Source of the DNA: a candidate division KSB1 bacterium
Lineage (GTDB): Bacteria; Zhuqueibacterota; Zhuqueibacteria; Zhuqueibacterales; Zhuqueibacteraceae
Reading direction: 5' to 3'
Assembly: GCA_034506175.1 (NCBI GenBank)
Contig: JAPDQB010000008.1
Coordinates: 1-64,000, forward strand
Length of the DNA: 64,000 bases
Below the pieces are notes generated by a model. It had not been told where the DNA came from. It did no database searches and saw only the letters and a program-made list of their open reading frames with translations. Shown here piece by piece: positions 25,212-33,235 of this stretch (position 1 is its first letter; each line of letters starts with the position of its first letter). Both the position numbers and the translations under genes were made by a program.

Positions 25212-25541
25212 ATGTCTCAAAATCATCGTAATCTCGAGCGCATTGTTGAATCGCTGGTCCACGAGCATTTCGAGCTTGACGAAAGCTTGGAAAAGGTGAT
25301 CTGGATCAAATCCGGAAAAACTCCCGCCATTCGTTTGCTCGAAATCAACCCTGAAACTCCCCCCACTGACGAGGTGCTTTCGTTTTATTTCCCGCCATCC
25401 GACGAAATCCCTTATGCTTTGTACCTCGCAGAGATTAGGCCGGAAGAATGGCTAAAAGTTTTGCAAAAAAAAATTTCTCTGCCCGATGGGTGGAGTTTGG
25501 AGAATCACCAAGTATTTTCTCGTGAAATGGTTGCCGCATGA
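25212..25541 (+). CDS. Unrecognised 109-residue protein, first gene of an overlapping pair
   Basis: I do not recognise this family. The protein is acidic and soluble, with no signal peptide or membrane segment. It has two parts: a charged helix (NLERIVESLVHEHFELDESL) and a beta-rich half (TDEVLSFYFPPSDEIPYALY). It overlaps the next gene by ATGA (25538-25541), so the two are translated together and probably form a complex. The pair lies after a strong terminator and has its own AT-rich leader, so it is an independent unit. An antitoxin-like or adaptor role is possible given the HEPN-like partner but is not shown. Confidence 0.7.
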   Translation: MSQNHRNLERIVESLVHEHFELDESLEKVIWIKSGKTPAIRLLEINPETPPTDEVLSFYFPPSDEIPYALYLAEIRPEEWLKVLQKKISLPDGWSLENHQVFSREMVAA

Positions 25542-26050
25542 CAGACTTGAGGGAGTGGCAGTTGGCATTCTTGGAACAGGCTCGATCCGATTGGTATGCC
25601 TACCAGAAAATTCAGGAACCGACGTGGCCAGCCTGTCATCAGTTGCACTTTTTGCAAATGGCTACAGAGAAACTGAGCAAAGCGCTCTTGATTGGCGGTG
25701 AGTTGAACTTGGAACGTGTCACCCAAAGCCATGCCGCCTTTGTAAAGTTTCTGCGTGTGGTCAGTCACAATCATAACTTGCAAGCAGAGTTGAGCATCAA
25801 CAAATCTCAGCTAAGAGCTCTTTTCATGCAATTTCTTCCAATCGCTCGCGAGATCGAAGCCCTGGCACCGGCTCTGGCACAAGATGGCCCTAATCCTGAA
25901 TATCCTTGGCTTGATAAGTTAGGCCATGTTTGTATTCCTACGAAACACTCCTTTCCACAGACACAATTATTGCAATCGCCGCAAGGCGCTAAGTTGCTCA
26001 ATTATGTTCGGTATTTCCTTGTGGAGTTTGAGAGGCTTTTCTTAAGCTAA
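25538..26050 (+). CDS. HEPN-like helical protein, second gene of an overlapping pair
   Basis: A 170-residue, mostly helical protein. The segment QLHFLQMATEKLSKALLIGG looks like the second helix of HEPN proteins, and SHAAFVKFLRVV like the following helix, but the RX4-6H nuclease motif of HEPN toxins is not evident. The C-terminus has a conserved-looking YPWLDKLGHVCIPTKHSFPQ and a final amphipathic helix. It overlaps the upstream gene by four bases. The next gene (GWxTD protein) is 18 bases downstream, so read-through is possible. I cannot name a function; a HEPN-type two-gene module is the best guess. Confidence 0.6.
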   Translation: MTDLREWQLAFLEQARSDWYAYQKIQEPTWPACHQLHFLQMATEKLSKALLIGGELNLERVTQSHAAFVKFLRVVSHNHNLQAELSINKSQLRALFMQFLPIAREIEALAPALAQDGPNPEYPWLDKLGHVCIPTKHSFPQTQLLQSPQGAKLLNYVRYFLVEFERLFLS

Positions 26051-26068
26051 AGCAGAAAGAGCGACCTT

Positions 26069-27451
26069 ATGAAACTTAAATGCCTCCTCTTTATCTCATT
26101 GAGCTTCTTCATTCTACTGGCGCATTCATCTCTCTTCGCCCAAACTGCGCCGCAATCCAAACCCTTCCTGATGAATTTTGACTACTCCCGCTTCCGCAGC
26201 ACTGCCGGCGCCGGCTACCTGGAATTATATTACTCATTTTATTGCGGACAAATCACTTTTGATTCGAGCGGTGAACACTTGAAAGGCGGGGTGGCGCTGC
26301 GCACTGATTTGATCGATGCGCAGACCGGGAAAGCGGTGATCAAGGAGCGAGTGGTGGTGCCAGTCATCGTCGATGATACGAGCACGACAGCGTGGAAAAC
26401 CACGCCGGTTTTGCACCAAGCCGGACGTTTGGTGCCGTTCGGCAACTATCGCCTGCATATCGTGGCGTATGACTCCGCCAACCCGGCGCGGCGCGACAGC
26501 CTCAGCCTGCCGCTCGAAATGAAAGCCCAGACAGAACGCCCGGCCATTAGTGATTTGGAGCTGTGCTCCTCCATTCAAGCCTCGGCAAACAAGAGCCACC
26601 CGTATTTTAAAAATTCTCACGAAGTGACGCCCAATCCGAGTCTGGTCTATGGCAGCCTCGCGCCGGTGGTTTATGTTTATGCGGAATTGTATGACGTCGA
26701 TACGACCAAGGTTTATGCTGTGGATTACGAGATGATCGACGAGGGCGGCGCTGTTGTGAAAACGGTGTCACGCCAGCGCCGTTACCGGGCGACAAACACC
26801 GTTGAAATCGGCACGTTGAACGCGGTGGCATTGAAACCCGGCAAATATACCCTGCGTTTGAGCGTGCGCGATTCGCCATCCGGGCAAAGAACCCAGTCCC
26901 AAAAAGTTTTTTACGTCTATCAGCCGCCAACCTTGAGCGCGCAACCGGTGTCAACACCCAGTTCGCTCGCCGTGGCGATCGAGGCGCTCACCGCCAAGGA
27001 AGTCGAAGATGAATTTCAAAAGGTGAAATACATTGCCGATAAAACCGAAATCGATTTCTTCAGCCAATTGAAAACCCCGCAAGCCCAAAAGGATTTTTTG
27101 AAGGAATTTTGGGCCCGGCGCGAAACCGGCAGCGCCACGGAAGCCCCACGCCGGCGGATTGATTATTTGCGCCGGGTCGAGCTAGTCACGGAACGCTATT
27201 CAAGTTATACCAAAAAGGGCTGGCGCACCGACCGCGGCCGGGTGTTTATCTTGTACGGCCCGCCGGACGAAATCGAGCGCCATGCCAGCGAGGGTGTGTC
27301 CAAGCCGTATGAAGTTTGGTACTATTATCAAATCGAGAACGGGGTGCAATTCATTTTTCTCGACAAAAATGGCTTTGGCGATTATGAGCTGGTGCATTCC
27401 ACCAAACGCGGCGAGCTTTATGACGAGGGTTGGAGCCGGTTTTTGCAGTAA
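26069..27451 (+). CDS. GWxTD domain-containing exported protein
   Basis: A 460-residue protein with signal peptide (FISLSFFILLAHSSLFAQ). Residues 40-290 are beta-rich and resemble surface Ig-like repeats. The C-terminal GWxTD domain is complete: DFLKEFWARRE, YTKKGWRTDRGRVFILYGPP, then YEVWYYYQIENGVQFIFLD. The domain is common in FCB and Acidobacteria envelopes; its biochemical role is not established. The final residues GELYDEGWSRFLQ are a family hallmark. The gene precedes the PIG-L-like lipoprotein, with an 83-base gap, and may be cotranscribed. Confidence 0.87.
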   Translation: MKLKCLLFISLSFFILLAHSSLFAQTAPQSKPFLMNFDYSRFRSTAGAGYLELYYSFYCGQITFDSSGEHLKGGVALRTDLIDAQTGKAVIKERVVVPVIVDDTSTTAWKTTPVLHQAGRLVPFGNYRLHIVAYDSANPARRDSLSLPLEMKAQTERPAISDLELCSSIQASANKSHPYFKNSHEVTPNPSLVYGSLAPVVYVYAELYDVDTTKVYAVDYEMIDEGGAVVKTVSRQRRYRATNTVEIGTLNAVALKPGKYTLRLSVRDSPSGQRTQSQKVFYVYQPPTLSAQPVSTPSSLAVAIEALTAKEVEDEFQKVKYIADKTEIDFFSQLKTPQAQKDFLKEFWARRETGSATEAPRRRIDYLRRVELVTERYSSYTKKGWRTDRGRVFILYGPPDEIERHASEGVSKPYEVWYYYQIENGVQFIFLDKNGFGDYELVHSTKRGELYDEGWSRFLQ

Positions 27452-27534
27452 TTCGATTTGGATTTTTCCGATTTTCTTCCATACATCTCATTGCCGAATC
27501 AGAAAACGGCAAACCACAAAAATGAAAGCGAGAC

Positions 27535-29874
27535 ATGCGCAAAAATTTTTTTCATCCACGATTGTCCATTTTTCTTCCATCCTTAATCGCCTTGGCGCTT
27601 TTTTACGCCTGCGCGAAAAAACCTTCATCGCAAAATTATTTTCCCGAAGTCGGCAGGAACGCGCTGGTGCAGCGCTCGCTGGAGGCGCGCAGCAATTTGA
27701 AAGTCTTGTCCGTGTCGCTGCGTCCCGGTGATGAAGATTTCGCGGCGTTGGCTTATTTCCGCCTCGGCCGCGGCGCGGTGGTGATGAGTGTTTACGTCAC
27801 AAACGGCGAGGGTGGCGAAAGCGATGTGCAAGGCGAGTATCCGCCTTATCTCGCTGTGACGCGGCGAAGGGAAGCCGTCGCTGCCATGAATTACCTCAAC
27901 AGCGACGTGCGGTTTCTGAACCTGCCGGATATCGTGGCGGCGCGTGATTCGGCGCAGGTTCGGCAGCTTTGGCCGGGCGATAGCTTGCGCTTCAAGCTCA
28001 ACCAGTTTATTTCCCAATTCCGGCCCGATCTCATTCTCCTCAATCGTGATTGGTCGGCGCCGAGCAGTTCCAGTTGGCAAGTTCTGCTCGCCGATTTGCT
28101 GGCAGCAGTCCAAAGCGCTGCTTCTGTAAGCGACACAGATTTCGCCAACGGCGCCAGTGGCAATTGGACGATTAGCCGCGTCGCCGTTGACCTCGGCGGC
28201 GAAGGCCTCGTCATTCCCACTCACGAAAAACCGCGGCAGTGGAATAAAAGCTACCGGGAAATCGGCGAAGAAGCCGCGAACGCGTACACCTCATTGGCGG
28301 TGCAGCAAAAATGGCGGCGAGAAGGCAGGACGCCGGCGTATGCCATCGTCCATCCGCCTCGAACCCCCGCTCTCCAGCGCCTTGATGAAGGCTTGCCGGC
28401 GCCGGTGCCGCCGCCGTTGCGCGGCATTGAAATTCAGATCGAAGCGTTGACCGACAAAACGCTCGAGGGCCAAACCCGCGACGCTTTGCCGCGCGTGGCG
28501 GCTCTCATCGACTCGATTGAATACACGCTTGCCATCAATCAATTGACGCTCACGGCGCGGGAGCGCAAAAGCCTGCTGCAATGGAAAAACGCGCTGGAGA
28601 ATCTGCGCTGCACCCTGCTCGGCGTTGAAGTCGATTATGCCGTTTCCGATACGTTGCTGACCGACGCTCAATTAACCTATATCGTTGTGAACGAAGTGAA
28701 AGGTCTCAGCAAAGACGGCAAGACGGAAATTCTTTTCGCGGGCATCGATCAACAGTGGGCGGTCAATGAAGATGTGCCGAAGAAAATGCCGCTCGTGCTC
28801 AAGGATGAGTATCGGCTGCTCACGCCGAAAGGCCTGACCTACAATTTTGCTCCAGCGCAATATCCGTTTCAATTGACGCCTAACGCCAAGTCGGTTTTCA
28901 TGTTCATCATTCATCAGGCCAAGTCAAAAGCACAAAGCTTTGTCTATCGCCGCCTCATCAACCTTGATTTCGCCCCCAAGTTTGTGGTCGAAGTTTTGAC
29001 CCCGATCGTGCGCATGGTTCCGGATGAGCGCGTCGTCATTCGGATGATGAATATTTCGCGCGACGGCGTTGCCGACACCGTCGAAGTCGTGGATTCGCTG
29101 GCGTACTCGTTTCGGCATCCATTTCGCTTGAGCTACAAGGGCGCGACCAAAATCGACACGCTCACACTCGCCTGGCGCAGGAATCCGCCCGATGGAACTT
29201 ACATGATTCCGGTGGAGATTGATGGTATTCCGGTGGCGCATTTTGCCGCCAGAAAATTTTCCGTCGAGATCGATCGCGCCAAGCGCGTTGGTCTGCTTAC
29301 CGGCCTGAAAAACAGCCCGACCGCTGAGGCCTTGCGCCGGTTGAATATGAATTTTGCCCTCGTCAAACCGGACCAAAGCTTTATGCAACAGATTGAGCCG
29401 CTCAGCGTCCTCGTTATTGATCGCCGCGCCTTGACGCTACGGCCGGAGATTGCGGCGCGGCGTGACGAGTTGCAACGTTTTGTCGAATCCGGCGGACATT
29501 TAATCGTGTTGGCGCAAGACGCGGAAAAATGGAATGCGCAACCGTTGTGGGAAGGCATGCGTTTGACGGCGGTGTCGACACTGGAACCGGCGACGCCGGT
29601 TCAAATCGACGCGGCAGGCGCGATTGGCAACCAACCGAATCATCTCACACCGGAAGATTGGCAGAACTGGCTGTTCTTGCGCGGATACAATGCGATTGCT
29701 GTCGGTGAGGCGGCCGTCGTTCCGCTCCGCTCCGCTGTGGATGGCAGTCCCCTCATCGTCACGGCGGCAGCCGGCCAAGGCAAACGGACTTATGTTGACC
29801 TCGCCTTAAACCCGCAACTGATGAACGTTCATGCCGGAGCGTTTCGGCTGCTGGCGAATTTGATTTCATTGTAA
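27535..29874 (+). CDS. PIG-L-like lipoprotein without the catalytic motif
   Basis: A 779-residue lipoprotein (lipobox ending at C26, LFYAC). Residues 55-200 follow the PIG-L/LmbE deacetylase fold: a first strand, VYVTNGEGGESD, TRRREAVAAMNYL and FRPDLILLNRDW. However the zinc motif HPDDE is RPGDED at 63-68, and the HPDH-type motif is replaced by NRDWSAPSSS, so metal binding and deacetylation look lost. The middle of the protein is beta-rich, and residues 600-779 resemble a class I amidotransferase-like domain (VLVIDRRAL, RFVESGGHLIVLAQ). It may be a binding protein for glycans on the envelope. Confidence 0.8.
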   Translation: MRKNFFHPRLSIFLPSLIALALFYACAKKPSSQNYFPEVGRNALVQRSLEARSNLKVLSVSLRPGDEDFAALAYFRLGRGAVVMSVYVTNGEGGESDVQGEYPPYLAVTRRREAVAAMNYLNSDVRFLNLPDIVAARDSAQVRQLWPGDSLRFKLNQFISQFRPDLILLNRDWSAPSSSSWQVLLADLLAAVQSAASVSDTDFANGASGNWTISRVAVDLGGEGLVIPTHEKPRQWNKSYREIGEEAANAYTSLAVQQKWRREGRTPAYAIVHPPRTPALQRLDEGLPAPVPPPLRGIEIQIEALTDKTLEGQTRDALPRVAALIDSIEYTLAINQLTLTARERKSLLQWKNALENLRCTLLGVEVDYAVSDTLLTDAQLTYIVVNEVKGLSKDGKTEILFAGIDQQWAVNEDVPKKMPLVLKDEYRLLTPKGLTYNFAPAQYPFQLTPNAKSVFMFIIHQAKSKAQSFVYRRLINLDFAPKFVVEVLTPIVRMVPDERVVIRMMNISRDGVADTVEVVDSLAYSFRHPFRLSYKGATKIDTLTLAWRRNPPDGTYMIPVEIDGIPVAHFAARKFSVEIDRAKRVGLLTGLKNSPTAEALRRLNMNFALVKPDQSFMQQIEPLSVLVIDRRALTLRPEIAARRDELQRFVESGGHLIVLAQDAEKWNAQPLWEGMRLTAVSTLEPATPVQIDAAGAIGNQPNHLTPEDWQNWLFLRGYNAIAVGEAAVVPLRSAVDGSPLIVTAAAGQGKRTYVDLALNPQLMNVHAGAFRLLANLISL

Positions 29875-29942
29875 AAGCTTTGGGCGCTGGGCGCCAGAAA
29901 GCAAAGATTTTAACCGCTGGTTATTCGCACGAGGAGGTCTCC

Positions 29943-32252
29943 ATGTCGCGTTCTCTCACCAGGTCATGGCTTTTGCCGGTTTGTGTTTCAGCCGTTTTGG
30001 CGCTCGCCGCCGTGGCGTTGGCGCAACCGGAAATTCGGGTCAGCGGTGTCGTTCGCGATCTCAATACCCATCGTGAGATCAGCGACGTCAATGTCTTCAT
30101 CAAGGGAACCTCGAAAGGCGCGGTGAGCGATTTTGCCGGCCGCTATGATTTGCGCGTGGCTGCAACCGGTAAAAACGCCGTCGTCGTTTTTCGGCACATT
30201 GCCTACGAGCCGCGTGAAATCGGCCTTGATTCGGCGGCGGCAATGCGCTACGTTTATTTGCAGCCGCGCGTCATCACCCTGCGTGGCGTCACCGTCGAAG
30301 ATGAAAACGCCCGCCGCCTCGAAATCGCCAAGGATTTGCCGCAGGTGGTTTCACTCATCGAGGCAAAAAATTTCGAGATTCGCGGCTACGTGGACGCCGG
30401 CGATTTGCTGCGCACCGATCACAGCGTCCAGGTCGAAGAAGAGTTGAGCGGCAAAAAAACCGTCGCCATTCGCGGCGGCAATCCGGACGAAGTCGTGGTG
30501 TTGTACAACGGCGTCAAAATGAACAACACCTTTGACAACGTTTTCGATCTGGCGCAGATCGACTTGGAGGACATCGATCGCTTTGAAGTGATCAAAGGCA
30601 GCAACACGGCGCTTTATGGCCCGGAGGCGTTTTCCGGTGTCATTAATATTATTCCAAAAGTTCAACACGATTACAGCATACGCTTTCAGCAGCGCGTCGG
30701 CACTTACCGCTCCGGCAACTGGGGGCTGCATCTCAACCCCAGTTCGCTGTTTCAAAAGCCTTTGCGCTGGAATGCCTCATACAGTTTCAAACGTGGCGGC
30801 ACCAAGCGCGACTTTATCGACGCTGAGGAGGGCGATGATAACGGCTTGACCAACAGCTCGCTGCATCACACCGCCAATCTGATTTACAGTTTCTCCGAGG
30901 ATGAAACCGGCCGGCCCCGCGACGCTTTCAGCGCGATGTATATTCACGCCGCGTTGGAATACGAAAACCGCCGCGACGACGAACGCCTCAACAATTTGAA
31001 TCAGTTGTTTTCCTTCCGTTATAACGGCGGCATTTCACGCCTCAAAAATTTGGATTTGTCTTTTTCCCTGCGGCAGTTGGATGAAGAGCAGCTTTTGAAC
31101 GCGGCCAACAACACCGGATTCCTCAATCGTGACATCAACGACCGCGCGCTGTACCTCGACGCCGAAAAAAGCTTCAAGAGCAAGCGGCTGGATTTGCTGC
31201 TGGCTTATCAATTTCAACACGCGAAGCTGGATTTTAATGATATTCGGCGCGGTTTTCAGGAAGCCGCGGTTGGTCCGGAGAGCGGCGCGTTGCAGCGGCA
31301 GCATCACGGCCTCGTCGCCATTGCCAAATGGCATCATGACAACCCGGCTGATGTTTCTCAAACCGTCGACGTCGATTTCAGCCTGCGCCACGACATTGTC
31401 CGAGATGAGCAGGATTTGCTGCTGCGCGCGGCCAGCCCCTCCCGGCTTGTGCAAAGCAACAAGTGGCAGGAAACGATGTTCAAATTTTCCCTGAATTTTT
31501 CCGGGTTGCGAAATAATCTTTCTTACAATGCATTTTTAAAATTTGGCACCAACAAAAAATTCCCGACGTTGTTTCAGCAGATCAGCGTGCCGGATGTCGT
31601 GGCCAATGTGCGCAATCTGCCCAACCTCAATCCGGAAAAAAATCGCAGCCTGGAAGTTGGTTTGTCACTGACCAGAGAAATCAACCTGCATCCTTCGATT
31701 TATGGGTGGGGCTTGTCCGGCAATTTTTTCCAGAATCAGTACGATAATAAATTCCGCGTTTTTGCGACGTACGGCGTGCCGGTGGCGTTTTATGACAATG
31801 TGCAGAATGCCCGCATTTCCGGCTTCGAGACCAGGCCGAGCCTTTATTTGTTTCGCAAAAAAATCACCGTTGAGGTGGGATTGTCGCGCTACTACATTTC
31901 GGAAAAAGCCGCGTTTCCGTTTAAATCCGATTTGAAGCGGACGTTCAATTTCATCATCGATCACGCTGGTTACTCGTTTCAATTGCATTGGTTCAAGGAG
32001 GGCGAGCAGGTGGGCTGGCTGCGCCGGCCCAATGCCGACTTGACGCAAATTACTGCCAACGATTTCGGCGAGGTGGCGCTGCCGAGTTATGCCAACCTCG
32101 ACGCGCATTTGAGCAAAACCTTTGAGCTCGGACGCCTGAAGCTCTTCCTCAATGTCAGCGGCCGGAATTTGTTGAATCGGGAAGATCTCGTTTTGCAGGG
32201 CATCGCGCTGCGCGACCGGCGCTATTATCTGACCGTTGGGGCGCAGTATTAG
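29943..32252 (+). CDS. TonB-dependent outer-membrane receptor
   Basis: A 769-residue receptor. After a signal peptide (VCVSAVLALAAVALAQ) comes a short CarboxypepD_reg-like domain (VSGVVRDLNTHREISDVNVF), a plug (KTVAIRGGNPDEVVVLYNGV, VIKGSNTALYGPEAFSGVIN) and a barrel ending RRYYLTVGAQY. The plug has the TonB receptor core NTALYGPEAFSGVINI. ATG 29943 follows gaggagg by four to five bases; the earlier frame start at 29880 has no signal peptide. The lipoprotein at 32322 follows on the same strand after a hairpin, an arrangement like SusCD although the lipoprotein is not SusD-like. Substrate unknown. Confidence 0.9.
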   Translation: MSRSLTRSWLLPVCVSAVLALAAVALAQPEIRVSGVVRDLNTHREISDVNVFIKGTSKGAVSDFAGRYDLRVAATGKNAVVVFRHIAYEPREIGLDSAAAMRYVYLQPRVITLRGVTVEDENARRLEIAKDLPQVVSLIEAKNFEIRGYVDAGDLLRTDHSVQVEEELSGKKTVAIRGGNPDEVVVLYNGVKMNNTFDNVFDLAQIDLEDIDRFEVIKGSNTALYGPEAFSGVINIIPKVQHDYSIRFQQRVGTYRSGNWGLHLNPSSLFQKPLRWNASYSFKRGGTKRDFIDAEEGDDNGLTNSSLHHTANLIYSFSEDETGRPRDAFSAMYIHAALEYENRRDDERLNNLNQLFSFRYNGGISRLKNLDLSFSLRQLDEEQLLNAANNTGFLNRDINDRALYLDAEKSFKSKRLDLLLAYQFQHAKLDFNDIRRGFQEAAVGPESGALQRQHHGLVAIAKWHHDNPADVSQTVDVDFSLRHDIVRDEQDLLLRAASPSRLVQSNKWQETMFKFSLNFSGLRNNLSYNAFLKFGTNKKFPTLFQQISVPDVVANVRNLPNLNPEKNRSLEVGLSLTREINLHPSIYGWGLSGNFFQNQYDNKFRVFATYGVPVAFYDNVQNARISGFETRPSLYLFRKKITVEVGLSRYYISEKAAFPFKSDLKRTFNFIIDHAGYSFQLHWFKEGEQVGWLRRPNADLTQITANDFGEVALPSYANLDAHLSKTFELGRLKLFLNVSGRNLLNREDLVLQGIALRDRRYYLTVGAQY

Positions 32253-32256
32253 ATTT

Positions 32257-32291
32257 TTATTGACCGGTCACTCATCGTGACCGGTCAATAA
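32257..32291. terminator. TGACCGGTCA-class terminator-like hairpin
   Basis: A perfect 15-bp stem, ttattgaccggtcac with gtgaccggtcaataa, over a five-base loop (tcatc). It lies just after the TonB receptor stop and shares the palindrome tgaccggtca with hairpins at 20366 and 48812. Confidence 0.6.
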
Positions 32292-32321
32292 TGATCATCG
32301 TGCACAAAGCAATCCGCCACT

Positions 32322-33194
32322 ATGATGGCTTCACCGAATTTCAAAAAAGTTTTCGCCGCTTGCCTCGGCTTCGCCCTCTTCGCCGCTTGTGAGAAAAGTC
32401 CGATTAATGGCGAAATCAGCAACCCGCCAAATTTGCAAATCCGCGGCCGCATTCAACTGGCCGATAACAATAGCGCCGAGGGGATTCATGTGTGGCTCGG
32501 CAATACCTCACTCACTACCCGCACCGACAAGGATGGCGCCTTCGTGCTGGCCTTGCCACCTTCGGCTTCCGGCAGCCCGGTTTTTGCGAGCGGCATTTTC
32601 AACGTGTATTTTTACGTTGCCAATTACAAACTTATTTCCACGCCGGTTACGATTCACGAAGGAAAATTTCTTTATTCGCGCGGTCAGGTGAATCAGAACG
32701 GCGAGCTGATCAGCACGCTGTCGATGCCGAAACTGCTCAACATCAAAACCACGGTGGACCCGCCGGTGGTGCCGCCGAGCTTTTCGCAGACGATTAGAGT
32801 GATCGTTGCCTTGAGCGCCGTTCACGATTCGGTGGTGGTGGTTTTCCCCAAAATGATCGGCGGGCAGTTGGGTGGCGTTCTTTTTCGAGAACTCAATTCC
32901 GGCGGGATTTACGCCGACGCGCCGGAAGACAACGCCGGCACGCGTGCAGTTGAAAAAATCGGCAACGAGCCCCGCCTGTTCCGCTTTGATTTTAGTTTGA
33001 AGCCCGGCGTTTTGCCGCTGGGAAACTACGAAATCATTCCGTATTTTTTAATCGAACAGCAAAATATGCCGGACGGCTTGCTGGCGAGCATCAGCGAACG
33101 AGCCGGCGAAATCGGGCCGGACTTTCTCAAGATTCCTTTTCGGCGCGAGGGCGGACTCTTTGCCATCCGCGATGTGCAGGGGCAAGAGCGGTAG
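32322..33194 (+). CDS. Lipoprotein with carboxypeptidase-regulatory-like domain
   Basis: A 290-residue protein. The signal peptide ends in a lipobox (FALFAACEKSP, C23). Residues 38-75 form a carboxypeptidase-regulatory-like sandwich (IRGRIQLADNNSAEGIHVWL). The rest is beta-rich without a family I know. An in-frame second ATG follows the first immediately. It follows the TonB receptor gene by about 70 bases, so it could be that receptor's surface partner. It ends near the stop of the convergent third receptor (33236). Confidence 0.72.
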   Translation: MMASPNFKKVFAACLGFALFAACEKSPINGEISNPPNLQIRGRIQLADNNSAEGIHVWLGNTSLTTRTDKDGAFVLALPPSASGSPVFASGIFNVYFYVANYKLISTPVTIHEGKFLYSRGQVNQNGELISTLSMPKLLNIKTTVDPPVVPPSFSQTIRVIVALSAVHDSVVVVFPKMIGGQLGGVLFRELNSGGIYADAPEDNAGTRAVEKIGNEPRLFRFDFSLKPGVLPLGNYEIIPYFLIEQQNMPDGLLASISERAGEIGPDFLKIPFRREGGLFAIRDVQGQER

Positions 33195-33235
33195 GCGATA
33201 AATTTGATTTTCTGCTTGGCTGTTAAACGAATATA

